Of a DNA stretch of 40,442 nucleotides, positions 16,445 through 26,757 are shown piece by piece. The notes under the pieces were generated by a model. That model searched no databases and was not told the DNA's origin. It saw only the letters and a list, made by a program, of their open reading frames with translations. Where the stretch lies: assembly GCF_002245655.1 (NCBI RefSeq), contig NZ_NOIH01000035.1:1-40442 (forward strand). Direction: 5' to 3'. A program made the position numbers and the translations under genes. The first letter of the stretch is position 1. Every line of letters begins with the position of its first letter. Source of the stretch: Thauera propionica (GTDB taxonomy: Bacteria; Pseudomonadota; Gammaproteobacteria; Burkholderiales; Rhodocyclaceae).

Positions 16445-17320
16445 TCAGCGCTCCCGGGCCGCCGGCTCCGGCGGCGGCGGCGGGTAGGCGGTGCGCCCGA
16501 TCACCAGCACCTGGACGCTGGTCTCGACGGCCGCCAGGGGTTGGGCCTCGATGCGGGCGAAGGCGTCCGTCTCGCGGTCGACCGCCATGATGACGGCGAC
16601 CGGCAGGCCGGGCACGAACACGCCGTCCAGGCCGGAGGTGACGAGCTGGTCGCCTTCGCGGATGTCCGCATCGGCCAGCACGAACCGCATCTCCAGCCGG
16701 CCGCGGCCGGTGCCGAACAGCACGCCGCGCACGCCGTTGCGCACCACGCTGACGGGAATCGACTGCGTGCGGTCGGTCAGCAGCGTGACCTCGGACTGCA
16801 CCGGATGCACGCGCGTAACCTGGCCCACCACGCCCTTTGCGTCGACAACCGCCAGCCCCGGCTCGACGCCCTGCTGGGTGCCGCGGTCGAGGATGACCTT
16901 GCGCGCGAAGGGGTCGGGGGCGTTGTACAGGATGTCGGCAGCGATGCTCTTGACCTCGACGCGGCGCGACATGTCGAGCAGCGCGCGCAACTGGGCGTTC
17001 TCTTGCTCGAGCAGCTCGAAGCGCAGCAGGCGCTCGCCCGAGGCGAGCTGCTGGCGCCGCAGGTCGGCGTTCTCGATCTGCACCTCGATCAGCGTGGCGA
17101 AGTAGCGCGAGGCATTGCGCACGAAGTCGGCCGGTGTCGCGGCCGCCATCTGCAGCGGATAGGTGACCACCGACAGCGCGTTGCGCATGACTTCGAGGTA
17201 GCGAAAGCGCAAGTCGGCCACCAGCAGCACCAGGCAGATGGCGACGAAGGCAAACAGGCGCGCAACCGGCGCCGGTCCGCGCTTGAAAATCGGAGGAGGC
17301 TGATGGCCGACGAAAGACAT
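16445..17320 (-). CDS. mreC: rod-shape-determining protein MreC
   Basis: From ATG 17320 the protein has 291 residues: a short cytoplasmic start, one transmembrane helix (about 20-38), and a coiled coil (about 65-110, rich in Glu, Gln and Leu). Two beta-barrel subdomains include RKVILDRGTQQGVEPGLAVVD (shortened) and GVVGQVTRVHPVQSEVTLLTD. MreC is periplasmic and bridges MreB/MreD to PBP2. A TTG two codons upstream lies inside a strong hairpin (17323-17372) and is unlikely to be the start. The C-terminus is a proline-rich tail. Confidence 0.95.
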   Translation of the reverse strand: MSFVGHQPPPIFKRGPAPVARLFAFVAICLVLLVADLRFRYLEVMRNALSVVTYPLQMAAATPADFVRNASRYFATLIEVQIENADLRRQQLASGERLLRFELLEQENAQLRALLDMSRRVEVKSIAADILYNAPDPFARKVILDRGTQQGVEPGLAVVDAKGVVGQVTRVHPVQSEVTLLTDRTQSIPVSVVRNGVRGVLFGTGRGRLEMRFVLADADIREGDQLVTSGLDGVFVPGLPVAVIMAVDRETDAFARIEAQPLAAVETSVQVLVIGRTAYPPPPPEPAARER

Positions 17321-17322
17321 CC

Positions 17323-17372
17323 GCAAGACCCGGGGCCGTCAGGTGAAGGAAAGTGAGCGGCCCCGGGCTTGC
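17323..17372 (-). promoter_or_regulatory. mreB-mreC intercistronic hairpin
   Basis: GCAAGACCCGGGGCCG (17323-17338) and CGGCCCCGGGCTTGC (17358-17372) pair over 15 bases with one bulged base and a 19-base loop. The stem ends two bases before the mreC ATG and starts 17 bases after the mreB stop. No T tract follows on the minus strand. It could attenuate transcription, protect the mreB 3' end after processing, or mask the mreC ribosome binding region. Confidence 0.55.
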
Positions 17373-17388
17373 ACGCCGGGGCCGGTCA

Positions 17389-18602
<1,214 letters not shown>

Positions 18603-18890
18603 ATGTCGCTATCCAATGAACAAGTCGGGCACATCGCCCGCCTCGCGCGGATCGCGCTTTCCGACGCCGAAGTGGATGCCACGCGCGCAAAGCTCAATGG
18701 CATTTTCGACCTCATCGAACAGATGCAGGCGGTGGACACCACCGGCGTCGAACCGATGAGCCACCCGCAGGAGCTCGCCACGCGCCTGCGCGAGGACGTC
18801 GTCACCGAGACCAACCGCTGCGAAGCCTTCCAGAAGGTCGCCCCGCAGACCGAAGCCGGCCTCTACCTGGTGCCGAAGGTCATTGAATGA
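18603..18890 (+). CDS. gatC: Asp/Glu-tRNA amidotransferase subunit C
   Basis: The 95-residue GatC tethers GatA to GatB in the enzyme that converts Asp-tRNA(Asn) and Glu-tRNA(Gln) to Asn-tRNA and Gln-tRNA. It has the family's [15 protein letters not shown] helix near the N-terminus, then the [10 protein letters not shown] turn and LREDVV. The gene starts the gatCA-lipoprotein-gatB series, divergent from mreB. No good Shine-Dalgarno sequence precedes the ATG. Confidence 0.94.
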   Translation: MSLSNEQVGHIARLARIALSDAEVDATRAKLNGIFDLIEQMQAVDTTGVEPMSHPQELATRLREDVVTETNRCEAFQKVAPQTEAGLYLVPKVIE

Positions 18891-18939
18891 TCCGCCTCGC
18901 GGCCGGCCTCGCCGCGATGCCCACTTTCTTGCCGAACCC

Positions 18940-20409
18940 ATGATCAACGCTTCCCTCCCGGAACTGCGCCGCGCGCTCGATGCGCGGCAGATCTCCAGCG
19001 TCGAACTCGCGAGCCTGTTCCTCGACCGCATCGACGCGCTGAATCCCGAGCTCAACGCCTTCATCACCGTTGATCGCGACGGTGCACTCGCCGCGGCCCG
19101 TGCCGCCGACGAGCGCATCGCAGCCGGTACGGCCGGCGCGCTCACCGGCATCCCGCTCGCGCACAAGGACGTGTTCTGCACCGAAGGCGTGCTGACCACC
19201 TGTGGCTCGAAGATGCTGTCGAACTTCGTCAGTCCCTACGACGCCCACGTCGTCAGCCTGCTCAAGGCCGCCGGCGTGGTGAGCCTGGGCAAGGCCAACA
19301 TGGACGAGTTCGCGATGGGCTCGTCCAACGAAAGCTCGTACTACGGGGCGGTGAAGAACCCGTGGAACACCGCCCGAGTGCCCGGCGGCTCGTCCGGCGG
19401 CTCGGCCGCCGCGGTTGCGGCGCGCCTGGCGCCGATCGCCACCGGCACCGACACCGGCGGTTCGGTGCGCCAACCGGCCGCCTTCTGCGGCATCACCGGC
19501 ATCAAGCCGACCTACGGCCTGGTGAGCCGCTACGGCATGATCGCCTACGCGTCCTCGCTGGACCAGGGCGGCGCCTTCGGCGCCAGCGCCGAGGATTGCG
19601 CGCTGCTGCTGTCGGCGATGACCGGTTTCGACGAACGCGACTCCACCAGCCTCGAGCGTCCGACCGAAGACTACACCGCCGCACTCGCTGCGCCGGCTTC
19701 GGCAAAGCCGCTCGAAGGTCTGCGCATCGGCCTGCCGCGCGAGTTCTTCGCCGAAGGCATGGCCGACGACGTGCGTGCCGCTGTCGAGGCCGCACTCGAC
19801 CACTACCGCGCGCTCGGCGCCACCACGGTCGAGGTATCGCTGCCCAACGCGAAGCTGGCGATCCCGGCCTACTACGTGATCGCGCCGGCCGAGTGTTCGA
19901 GCAACCTGTCCCGCTTCGACGGCGTGCGCTACGGCCATCGCGCCGCGGACTACGGCGACCTGGCCGACATGTACAGCAAGAGCCGCGCCGAGGGCTTCGG
20001 CGCCGAGGTCAAGCGCCGCATCCTCGTCGGCACCTATGTGCTGTCGCACGGCTACTACGATGCCTATTACCTGCAGGCGCAGCGCCTGCGCCGACTGATC
20101 GCGCAGGACTTCCAGGCCGCGCTGCAGCAGTGCGACGTGATCGCCGGCCCGACCACGCCGACCACCGCCTGGGCGCTGGGCCAGATGGCGGACGACCCGG
20201 TGCAGATGTACCTGTCGGACATCTACACCATCGCGGTGAACCTCGCCGGCCTGCCCGGCCTGTCGCACCCGGTCGGCTTCGGTACCGACGGCCTGCCTGT
20301 GGGGCTGCAGCTGATTGGCGACTACTTCGCCGAGGCACGGCTGCTGAACGCCGCACACCGCTTCCAGCAGGTCACCGACTGGCACGCCTGCCGGCCGGCC
20401 GCCGCCTGA
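18940..20409 (+). CDS. gatA: Asp/Glu-tRNA amidotransferase subunit A
   Basis: GatA is the glutaminase subunit that releases ammonia for transfer by GatB. The 489-residue protein has the amidase-signature catalytic triad Lys76 (IPLAHKDVF), cis-Ser151 and Ser175 (within [13 protein letters not shown] through [10 protein letters not shown]), at the spacing known from other GatA proteins. ATG 18940 gives the normal length; an earlier TTG at 18883 would overlap gatC and add an unrelated leader. It follows gatC by 49 bases and precedes a small lipoprotein gene by 11. Confidence 0.95.
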   Translation: MINASLPELRRALDARQISSVELASLFLDRIDALNPELNAFITVDRDGALAAARAADERIAAGTAGALTGIPLAHKDVFCTEGVLTTCGSKMLSNFVSPYDAHVVSLLKAAGVVSLGKANMDEFAMGSSNESSYYGAVKNPWNTARVPGGSSGGSAAAVAARLAPIATGTDTGGSVRQPAAFCGITGIKPTYGLVSRYGMIAYASSLDQGGAFGASAEDCALLLSAMTGFDERDSTSLERPTEDYTAALAAPASAKPLEGLRIGLPREFFAEGMADDVRAAVEAALDHYRALGATTVEVSLPNAKLAIPAYYVIAPAECSSNLSRFDGVRYGHRAADYGDLADMYSKSRAEGFGAEVKRRILVGTYVLSHGYYDAYYLQAQRLRRLIAQDFQAALQQCDVIAGPTTPTTAWALGQMADDPVQMYLSDIYTIAVNLAGLPGLSHPVGFGTDGLPVGLQLIGDYFAEARLLNAAHRFQQVTDWHACRPAAA

Positions 20410-20420
20410 GACAGACCGCG

Positions 20421-20915
20421 ATGCGGGCAGCGCTGCGCCACACGCTCCGTCACGGGCTGTTCGTGCTCGCCGGCGGGCTGCTGGCGTCCTGCGGCGTGCT
20501 GCCGCCGGCACCGCCTTCGGCGCAGCCGGACGTCGCACGCCCGAGCGAGGCGCCCGGCCGCCTGAAGCCGATGCCGGTGCGCCCGCTGGACGTGAAGGCC
20601 AACTGCCGCTTCCGCGACGAAGCCGGCTACGCAGCGACGGCCGTCCTCGACATCAGCCACGCCGAGGTGAAGGCGTTCAGCGCCACGGTGGACATACCGC
20701 GCCGCGGCAGCTGCCGCTTCGACGGCCCCTTCACCCAGACCCGCCGCCTGCCAAGCGTGGAGTTGCGCGCGCAGGACGGCTGCACCGTCAACATCTGGGA
20801 ACAGGGCCAGCAGGTGACAGTGGGCTTCTCCAACTGCGCGCGGCGCTGCAGCCGCGGCACTTTCGACTACGTATGGCCGATCATCGTCGATCGGACCAGC
20901 GGCGAATGCCACTGA
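20421..20915 (+). CDS. cysteine-rich lipoprotein of unknown function
   Basis: ATG 20421 opens a 164-residue protein with a basic start, a hydrophobic stretch and the lipobox LASC (Cys24), followed by a proline-rich linker. The mature part has seven more cysteines, in NCRF, SCRF, GCTV, NCARRC and GEC, suggesting a small disulfide-bonded periplasmic domain of about 110 residues. I do not recognise the family. It sits 10 bases behind gatA and 34 before gatB, on the same strand, so it is probably co-transcribed although its likely location has no obvious link with tRNA amidation. The longer frame reaching back into gatA is a shadow. Confidence 0.75.
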   Translation: MRAALRHTLRHGLFVLAGGLLASCGVLPPAPPSAQPDVARPSEAPGRLKPMPVRPLDVKANCRFRDEAGYAATAVLDISHAEVKAFSATVDIPRRGSCRFDGPFTQTRRLPSVELRAQDGCTVNIWEQGQQVTVGFSNCARRCSRGTFDYVWPIIVDRTSGECH

Positions 20916-20949
20916 GCATTTGCCGCGAACCGCAACAAGAGAAACGACC

Positions 20950-22410
20950 ATGAGCAGAACGGATTGGGAAGTCGTGATCGGGCTGGAAGTGCATGCCCAG
21001 CTCAACACCGCCAGCAAGATCTTTTCCGGCGCCAGCACTGCCTTTGGCGCCGAGCCCAACGTGCAGGCGAGCGCGGTGGACATCGCCCTGCCCGGCGTGC
21101 TGCCGGTGCTGAACCGCGGCGCGGTCGAGCGCGCGATCCGCTTCGGTCTGGCGATCGGCGCCCACGTCGCCGACAAGAGCGTGTTCGCGCGCAAGAACTA
21201 CTTCTACCCCGACCTCCCCAAGGGCTACCAGATCAGCCAGATGGACCTGCCGGTGGTGGTCGGCGGCGCGATCACGATCCGCGTCGGCGAGGGCGAGCAG
21301 GCCTACGAAAAGACCGTGCGCCTGACCCGCGCCCACCTCGAGGAAGACGCCGGCAAGAGCCTGCACGAGGACTTCCACGGCATGACCGGCATCGACCTCA
21401 ACCGCGCCGGCACGCCGCTGCTCGAAATCGTCTCCGAGCCCGACATGCGCTCGTCGGCCGAAGCCGTGGCCTACGCCCGCGCGCTGCACGCGCTGGTGCG
21501 CTGGATCGACATCTGCGACGGCAACATGCAGGAAGGTTCGTTCCGCTGCGATGCCAACGTGTCGGTGCGCAAGAAGGGCGCGACCGAGTTCGGCACCCGG
21601 CGCGAGATCAAGAACCTCAACTCCTTCCGCTTCCTGCAGCAGGCGATCGACTACGAGGTGCAGTGGCAGATCGACACCATCGAGGACGGCGGGCGCATCC
21701 AGCAGGCCACGGTGCTGTTCGACCCCGACACGGGCGAGACGCGCATGATGCGCAGCAAGGAAGACGCGCATGACTACCGCTACTTCCCCGACCCCGACCT
21801 GCTGCCGCTGATGATCTCGGACGAGTGGAAGGCGCGCGTGCAGGCGGCGATGCCCGAACTGCCGGGGGCGATGAAGGCGCGCTTCATGGACGCATGGGGC
21901 CTGTCCGCCTACGACGCGACCACGCTCACCGCGTCCAAGGAAGTCGCCGACTTCTACCAGGCCACGGTGTCGGCCGCCGGCGCTGCGCTCGCCAAGCCTT
22001 GCGCCAACTGGGTGATGGGTGATCTCGCCGCACGCCTGAACAAGGCCGAACTCGACATCGGCGCATCGCCGGTGTCGCCCGCGCAGCTCGCCGGACTGGT
22101 CGCGCGCATCGCCGACAACACCATCTCCAACGCCATCGCCAAGAAGGTGTTCGAGGCGCTGTGGAACGGTGAAGGCACCACGGCGGACGAGGTCATCGAC
22201 AAGCAGGGGCTCAAGCAGGTCACCGACACGGGCGCCATCGAGGCCATGATCGACGAGGTGCTCGCCGCCAACCAGAAGTCGGTCGACGAGTTCCGCGCCG
22301 GCAAGGAGAAGGCCTTCAATGCCCTGGTCGGCCAGGTCATGAAGGCGAGCAAGGGCAAGGCCAGCCCGGCGCAGGTCAACGAGCTGCTGAAGAAGAAGCT
22401 CGGCGCCTGA
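20950..22410 (+). CDS. gatB: Asp/Glu-tRNA amidotransferase subunit B
   Basis: GatB binds the mischarged tRNA, activates the side chain with ATP and uses ammonia from GatA. The 486-residue protein begins [15 protein letters not shown], the family hallmark. The conserved core motifs [42 protein letters not shown] (shortened) and [10 protein letters not shown] are present. The C-terminal third is the helical and YqeY-like tail that contacts the tRNA elbow. ATG 20950 matches the usual start; an earlier in-frame ATG at 20920 adds an unrelated leader. Confidence 0.97.
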   Translation: MSRTDWEVVIGLEVHAQLNTASKIFSGASTAFGAEPNVQASAVDIALPGVLPVLNRGAVERAIRFGLAIGAHVADKSVFARKNYFYPDLPKGYQISQMDLPVVVGGAITIRVGEGEQAYEKTVRLTRAHLEEDAGKSLHEDFHGMTGIDLNRAGTPLLEIVSEPDMRSSAEAVAYARALHALVRWIDICDGNMQEGSFRCDANVSVRKKGATEFGTRREIKNLNSFRFLQQAIDYEVQWQIDTIEDGGRIQQATVLFDPDTGETRMMRSKEDAHDYRYFPDPDLLPLMISDEWKARVQAAMPELPGAMKARFMDAWGLSAYDATTLTASKEVADFYQATVSAAGAALAKPCANWVMGDLAARLNKAELDIGASPVSPAQLAGLVARIADNTISNAIAKKVFEALWNGEGTTADEVIDKQGLKQVTDTGAIEAMIDEVLAANQKSVDEFRAGKEKAFNALVGQVMKASKGKASPAQVNELLKKKLGA

Positions 22411-22438
22411 TCGCGCAGCGCCCGATTCGGGCACTGCG

Positions 22439-22485
22439 ACCGACCCCGCGTTCGACCGCTTCGGCGGCCCGGCCGCGGGGTCGGT
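22439..22485 (+). terminator. large hairpin downstream of gatB
   Basis: ACCGACCCCGCG (22439-22450) pairs perfectly with CGCGGGGTCGGT (22474-22485), and an inner ACCGC-TTC-GCGG stem can also form. It lies 29 bases past the gatB stop and is followed by GCCGTTTA rather than a long T run. Confidence 0.6.
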
Positions 22486-22536
22486 GCCGTTTACGGCCTG
22501 CACCACACTTGCCCTGCATCAATAACATCTCCAGCA

Positions 22537-22573
22537 CTTCGTCACATTCTTATATTCTTCGATACTGACGAAG
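22537..22573 (+). promoter_or_regulatory. inverted repeat around an A+T-rich promoter-like core before the YeeE gene
   Basis: CTTCGTCA (22537-22544) and TGACGAAG (22566-22573) are perfect inverted repeats enclosing an A+T-rich core with a direct ATTCTT repeat and TATATT (22551-22556), a candidate -10 element. No good -35 is at the right distance. The arrangement suggests an operator of a local regulator, perhaps one sensing sulfur compounds, as this precedes a YeeE/YedE gene. That link is inference. Confidence 0.4.
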
Positions 22574-22617
22574 CCGGCCTCGAATCGCGGACACAAGTCG
22601 CCGGCGCAGGAGGAGAG

Positions 22618-23721
22618 ATGGATGCATCGGTCGACCTGATCGACTGGCTGGGTGAAGACCTGAGCCTCGCGCTCGGCGGCCTGGTCATCGGCGCGCTGTT
22701 CGGCTTCTTCGCGCAGCGTTCCCGCTTCTGCCTGCGTGCGGCCGTCGTCGAGGTGGCGCGCGCCCAGGCGGGTGCCAAGCTGTCCATCTGGCTGCTCGCG
22801 TTCTCCTCGGCGCTGATCCTGACCCAGACGCTGATCCTGCTCGGCCTGTTCGACACCGCCAACGTGCGCCAGCTGTCGAGCCAGGGCAGCCTGTCGGGTT
22901 CGCTGATCGGCGGCCTGCTGTTCGGCATCGGCATGGTGCTTGCGCGCGGCTGCTCCAGCCGCCTGCTGGTGCTGGCGGCCAACGGCAACCTGCGCGCACT
23001 GCTGTCGGGCCTGATCTTCGCCGTCACCGCGCAGGCATCGATGAACGGCATCCTGTCGCCGTGGCGCGAGGCCCTCGGCAAGTTGTGGACCATCGAGGGC
23101 GGCAACGCGCGCGACCTGCTGGCCTGGGCCGGCATCGGCAACAGTGGCGGCCTGCTGTTCGGGCTGCTCTGGTTGGCGGCCGGTGCCTGGTTCGCGCGCC
23201 GGCACCGCATCGACGGCTGGGGCTGGGTGGGCGGCATCGCGGCGGGCCTGATGGTGGGTTGCGCCTGGTGGTTCACCTACCGCATGGCCGGTCTGCTGTT
23301 CGAACCGACGCCGGTACAGAGCATGTCCTTCACCGGCCCGTCGGCCGACGTGCTGATGCTGGTGCTGTCGCCACCGGGCCAGCCGCTCAACTTCGACCTC
23401 GGCATGGTGCCGGGCGTGTTCCTCGGTTCGTTCATTGCCGGCCTGTTCGCCCGCGAACTGAAGCTCGAGGGCTTCCAGGGCGGACACGCGATGCGGCGCT
23501 ACATCGCCGGCGCAGTGCTGATGGGTTTCGGCGGCATGCTGGCGGGCGGCTGCGCCGTGGGCGCCGGCGTGTCGGGCGCCGCGGTGTTTGCGGTAACGGC
23601 ATGGGTGACGCTGGCCGCGATGTGGGCCGGCGCAACCCTGACCGACTGGCTGGTCGACCGCCCGGGCGCCACCGCGGCTGTCGGCGCCAGCGGGACGGTA
23701 TCCGCACCCAGCCAGCCATGA
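22618..23721 (+). CDS. YeeE/YedE family membrane transporter
   Basis: The 367-residue protein has about nine to ten membrane helices and the family's conserved cysteines: Cys38 in RSRFCLRA, Cys112 in LARGCSSR and Cys312 in LAGGCAVGAG. These resemble the cysteines that relay thiosulfate in TsuA-type YeeE transporters. Import of thiosulfate or another reduced sulfur or selenium species is therefore likely, but the substrate is not proved. A strong ribosome binding site (AGGAGGAG) lies just upstream of the ATG. No tusA-like gene is beside it. Confidence 0.88.
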   Translation: MDASVDLIDWLGEDLSLALGGLVIGALFGFFAQRSRFCLRAAVVEVARAQAGAKLSIWLLAFSSALILTQTLILLGLFDTANVRQLSSQGSLSGSLIGGLLFGIGMVLARGCSSRLLVLAANGNLRALLSGLIFAVTAQASMNGILSPWREALGKLWTIEGGNARDLLAWAGIGNSGGLLFGLLWLAAGAWFARRHRIDGWGWVGGIAAGLMVGCAWWFTYRMAGLLFEPTPVQSMSFTGPSADVLMLVLSPPGQPLNFDLGMVPGVFLGSFIAGLFARELKLEGFQGGHAMRRYIAGAVLMGFGGMLAGGCAVGAGVSGAAVFAVTAWVTLAAMWAGATLTDWLVDRPGATAAVGASGTVSAPSQP

Positions 23722-23792
23722 CACGCGGCGCCAGCCGGGCGTCATCGCTTCGCTATACTTCGGATTCCCCCACCGACCGCGCGGAGTCTCCG

Positions 23793-24629
23793 ATGTGCCA
23801 GCTGCTCGGCATGAACTGCAATGTGCCGACCGATATCTGTTTCTCCTTCGCGGGTTTTCGTGCCCGTGGCGGCCTGACCGACCATCACCGCGACGGCTGG
23901 GGCATCGCCTTCTTCGAGGGCGCTGGCGCGCGGGTCTTCCTCGACCCCAGTCCCAGCGCCGATTCGCCGGTCGCCGAGCTGGTCAAGCACTACCCGATCC
24001 GCTCGCTCAACGTCATCGCCCACATCCGCAAGGCCACGCAGGGCGAGGTGAGACTGGAGAACACCCACCCTTTCCAGCGTGAACTGTGGGGGCGCTACTG
24101 GATCTTCGCCCACAACGGCAACCTGAAGAACTTCGCGCCGACGCTGACGGGCCGCTTCCAGCCGGTCGGCACGACCGACTCCGAACTCGCCTTCTGCTAC
24201 CTGCTCGATCGCCTCGCACAGCGCTTTCCGCAAGGCACCCGCGACATCGCCGAACTGCATGCCGAACTGCATGCCGAACTGCGCGCGCTCGCCATCGAGA
24301 TCGGCAGCCACGGCGAGTTCAACTTCCTGCTGTCGGACGGCAACCAGCTGTTCGCGCACTGTTCGTCACGCCTGTGCTATATCGTGCGCAAGGCGCCCTT
24401 CCCGGTGGCCCATCTGGCCGATGAAGACCTGACCGTCGACTTCAACGAAGTCACCACCCCGCTCGACCGCGTCGCCGTGATCGCCACCACGCCGCTGACC
24501 GACAACGAATGCTGGACGCAGATCGCGCCGGGCAACCTGCTCGCCTTCCGCGACGGTGAACCGGTCGCGCTGCGCGACACGACAACCGTTGCGCAGGACT
24601 ATCCTCGTGGCACAGTGACAAATGCGTAG
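23793..24629 (+). CDS. class II glutamine amidotransferase (YafJ-like)
   Basis: The 278-residue protein begins MCQLLGMNCN, so Cys2 is the N-terminal nucleophile after Met removal, as in Ntn-type glutamine amidotransferases. HHRDGWGIAFF, HIRKATQG, FAHNGNLKNF and TTDSELAF fit the YafJ/DUF3700-like group. The acceptor is unknown. GGAG lies seven bases before the ATG, and a TATACT (23754-23759) could be the -10 of its own promoter. The longer frame from 23061 is a shadow of the YeeE gene. A 12-base unit repeated in frame gives HAELHAELHAEL. Confidence 0.88.
   Translation: MCQLLGMNCNVPTDICFSFAGFRARGGLTDHHRDGWGIAFFEGAGARVFLDPSPSADSPVAELVKHYPIRSLNVIAHIRKATQGEVRLENTHPFQRELWGRYWIFAHNGNLKNFAPTLTGRFQPVGTTDSELAFCYLLDRLAQRFPQGTRDIAELHAELHAELRALAIEIGSHGEFNFLLSDGNQLFAHCSSRLCYIVRKAPFPVAHLADEDLTVDFNEVTTPLDRVAVIATTPLTDNECWTQIAPGNLLAFRDGEPVALRDTTTVAQDYPRGTVTNA
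24249..24282 (+). repeat. in-frame 12-bp tandem repeat
   Basis: GCCGAACTGCAT occurs twice in tandem, followed by a partial third copy (GCCGAACTGC), inside the amidotransferase gene. Each unit encodes Ala-Glu-Leu-His. Copy-number change would keep the reading frame and lengthen one helix. Confidence 0.75.
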
Positions 24630-24704
24630 CAGTTCCTCGCGGGCGGCAGCAAGACGGGTTAGAGTTCGTATCCGCCCGGGGTTTCGAGTCGTCGAGGTTT
24701 GATC

Positions 24705-25118
24705 ATGGATTGTCCGTTGTGCACGCCTTCCGCCGAGCAGGTCGTCTGGGAGGATGATCGCTGCCGCGTGATCCGCGTCGACGATCCCGCCCATCCGGGT
24801 TTTTGCCGGGTGATCTGGCGCGAGCACGTGGCGGAGATGACGGACCTGCTCACCGCCGACCGGCGCCACCTGTTCGCGGTGGTGATGGCGACCGAACGCG
24901 CGCTGCGCGACCTGCTGCATCCGGACAAGATCAACCTCGCCAGCTTCGGCAACATGGTGCCGCACATGCATTGGCACGTGATCCCGCGCTATCGCGATGA
25001 CAGCCACTTCCCGGAGTCGGTGTGGGGCACGCCCCAGCGTCCCGGCGTGGCGCATGCTGCAGCCGACCCTGTCGCCCTGGCGCGTGCGATCGACAGCGCA
25101 CTTGCCGCGGGTCAATGA
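24705..25118 (+). CDS. HIT family hydrolase
   Basis: The 137-residue protein has the histidine triad HMHWHVIPR (His87, His89, His91), which hydrolyses nucleoside phosphoramidates or dinucleotides. It begins with CPLC, a possible zinc pair with other Cys/His residues. It belongs to the diadenosine tetraphosphate-hydrolase-like branch rather than the short Hint branch, on the basis of its CPLC start and WREHVAEMTDL segment. ATG 24705 is chosen over an upstream TTG. The following gene begins 31 bases downstream. Confidence 0.88.
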   Translation: MDCPLCTPSAEQVVWEDDRCRVIRVDDPAHPGFCRVIWREHVAEMTDLLTADRRHLFAVVMATERALRDLLHPDKINLASFGNMVPHMHWHVIPRYRDDSHFPESVWGTPQRPGVAHAAADPVALARAIDSALAAGQ

Positions 25119-25149
25119 CCCCGCCGCTTACGACCGAGGCCCTTCGACG

Positions 25150-26757
25150 ATGGACTTCTCCAGCCCCGCAGCCTGCCTTGACCAGCTGCAACGCCTGCAC
25201 CCGATCGACATCCCGGCGACCCACGCGACGCTGACGCGCATCGTCGAGGGACTGCTCGACGCGAAGCCGGCGCCCAACCAGCATCTCGAGGTGCTGGAGG
25301 CCGCGCGCGAAGTCATCGCCTACGCCCAGCACGAAACGGCCCGTCGCTATGCAGCCCAACCACTGCCGCCCGACAGCGAGGAGAACCGCACCCTGCTCGA
25401 AGTCGTTAAGCTGTGGCGCAAGCTGTCGCACTCCTACGCCCAGATCGCCCGCGTCGACGCCGCCGGAGGCACGCTGTTCGACCAGCGCGCGCTGCTGGCC
25501 CAGCGCCGCACGCACTACGCCGGCCTCGCGCTGTTCGAGTACTTCCGCGCCCACCGCGCCGTGCCTGCCGGATTCTGGACCGAGATCCACACCAGCTACC
25601 GTGATGCCATCGAGACCGGCGTGCATCGCACGCGCGTGGCCGATCCGCTCAACGAGGTGTGGCGTGCCCAGAGTCCACTGGAAGCCTACGTCTCGATCCT
25701 GCTGCTGGACCTGGCCAATCCCTACGGCCGCAGCGAGCGCGAGCTGAACTGGATCATGCGCTGGGCGCAGCGCTTCGCGCCCTATTGCAGCCTGTCGCAG
25801 GACACGCAGCAGTTCAAGCCCACCGAGTACGGCGTGGACCTGGCGGGCGATCTCGGCCTGCGTCCGCTCGGGGTGCAGGCCGCCGCCGACACCTTGCAGC
25901 GCTTCGACGGCAGCGGCCTTGCGAGCCAGATCCAGGCGGTGCTCGAGCAGTTCAAGCGCGGCGTCAAGCCGGCCTCGCTCGGCCTGGGCGAGGACTGCCC
26001 GACCGACGCCAGCGCGCGGCTCCTGCTGTCGCTTTACCGCCCGTGGGGACGAGGCACGGCCGGTCGTCGCTTTCCGCGGCGTCACAAGCAGGGCAGCGTG
26101 GAGCTGACCGGCGACTGGCTCACGATCGGCTTCGCGGTAGACGGCGAGATCTTCCGCCAGCCCAAGCTTGAGAGCCCGCTGCACCTGCTGCGCGACGACA
26201 TCTCGCTGTTCACCTTCGGCGAGCGCGCGATGGCAGTCACGGACAGCCAGCAGGCACGGGAACGCAATCTGCGCGATGCCGAACGGCTCGGCCTGGACTA
26301 CGAACAATGGGAGCTCATCGACCACTCGGTCGGGGGCTTCCGGTTGCGGCGCGGCGAGGCCGGCGAACGCCTTGCCCACCACCAGTTGGTCGGCGTGCGG
26401 CCGCTCGACGGCGACCGCTTCGTGCTGGGCGACCTGAGCTGGCTGATGTATCGGGAAGACGGAGTGCTGGAAGCAGGCGTCGAAGTCCTGCCCGGCGTAC
26501 CGCACATGGTGGCCGTCCGCCAGGCAGGCCCCAAGGACGGCCGCAAGCCCTACCAGCAGGGCTTCCTGCTGCCCGAATCACCCTCGATGAAGTCTCCTGC
26601 GGCGCTGGTGCTGCCCGTGCTCTGGTTCCAGGCCGGACAGCTCGTCGAGGTCCGCCATCGCGACCAGCGCCGCCAGGTCCGCCTCAGCCGGATGCTGAGG
26701 CGCGGGGCGAACTTCGACCTGTGCTCCTACGAGGCGGCCGAGCCGAGTCCCGCCTGA
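25150..26757 (+). CDS. conserved protein of unknown function, possible C-terminal PilZ-like domain
   Basis: From ATG 25150 the protein has 535 residues and no signal peptide or membrane segment. The first 300 residues look mostly helical, with hydrophobic-Leu patterns. Residues 300-420 look more beta-rich, and DHSVGGFRLRR (391-401) resembles the DxSxxG motif of PilZ domains, but the partner RxxxR is not at the normal distance. Cyclic-di-GMP binding is therefore only a possibility. It follows the HIT gene closely and its last 74 bases overlap the end of phoR on the other strand. The upstream extension through the HIT gene is a shadow. Confidence 0.7.
   Translation: MDFSSPAACLDQLQRLHPIDIPATHATLTRIVEGLLDAKPAPNQHLEVLEAAREVIAYAQHETARRYAAQPLPPDSEENRTLLEVVKLWRKLSHSYAQIARVDAAGGTLFDQRALLAQRRTHYAGLALFEYFRAHRAVPAGFWTEIHTSYRDAIETGVHRTRVADPLNEVWRAQSPLEAYVSILLLDLANPYGRSERELNWIMRWAQRFAPYCSLSQDTQQFKPTEYGVDLAGDLGLRPLGVQAAADTLQRFDGSGLASQIQAVLEQFKRGVKPASLGLGEDCPTDASARLLLSLYRPWGRGTAGRRFPRRHKQGSVELTGDWLTIGFAVDGEIFRQPKLESPLHLLRDDISLFTFGERAMAVTDSQQARERNLRDAERLGLDYEQWELIDHSVGGFRLRRGEAGERLAHHQLVGVRPLDGDRFVLGDLSWLMYREDGVLEAGVEVLPGVPHMVAVRQAGPKDGRKPYQQGFLLPESPSMKSPAALVLPVLWFQAGQLVEVRHRDQRRQVRLSRMLRRGANFDLCSYEAAEPSPA

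Noticed and set aside
19362-20420. N-terminal extension of the lipoprotein back through gatA
   Set aside because: This is a shadow frame of gatA. The lipoprotein's own ATG at 20421 is followed at once by a signal peptide and lipobox.
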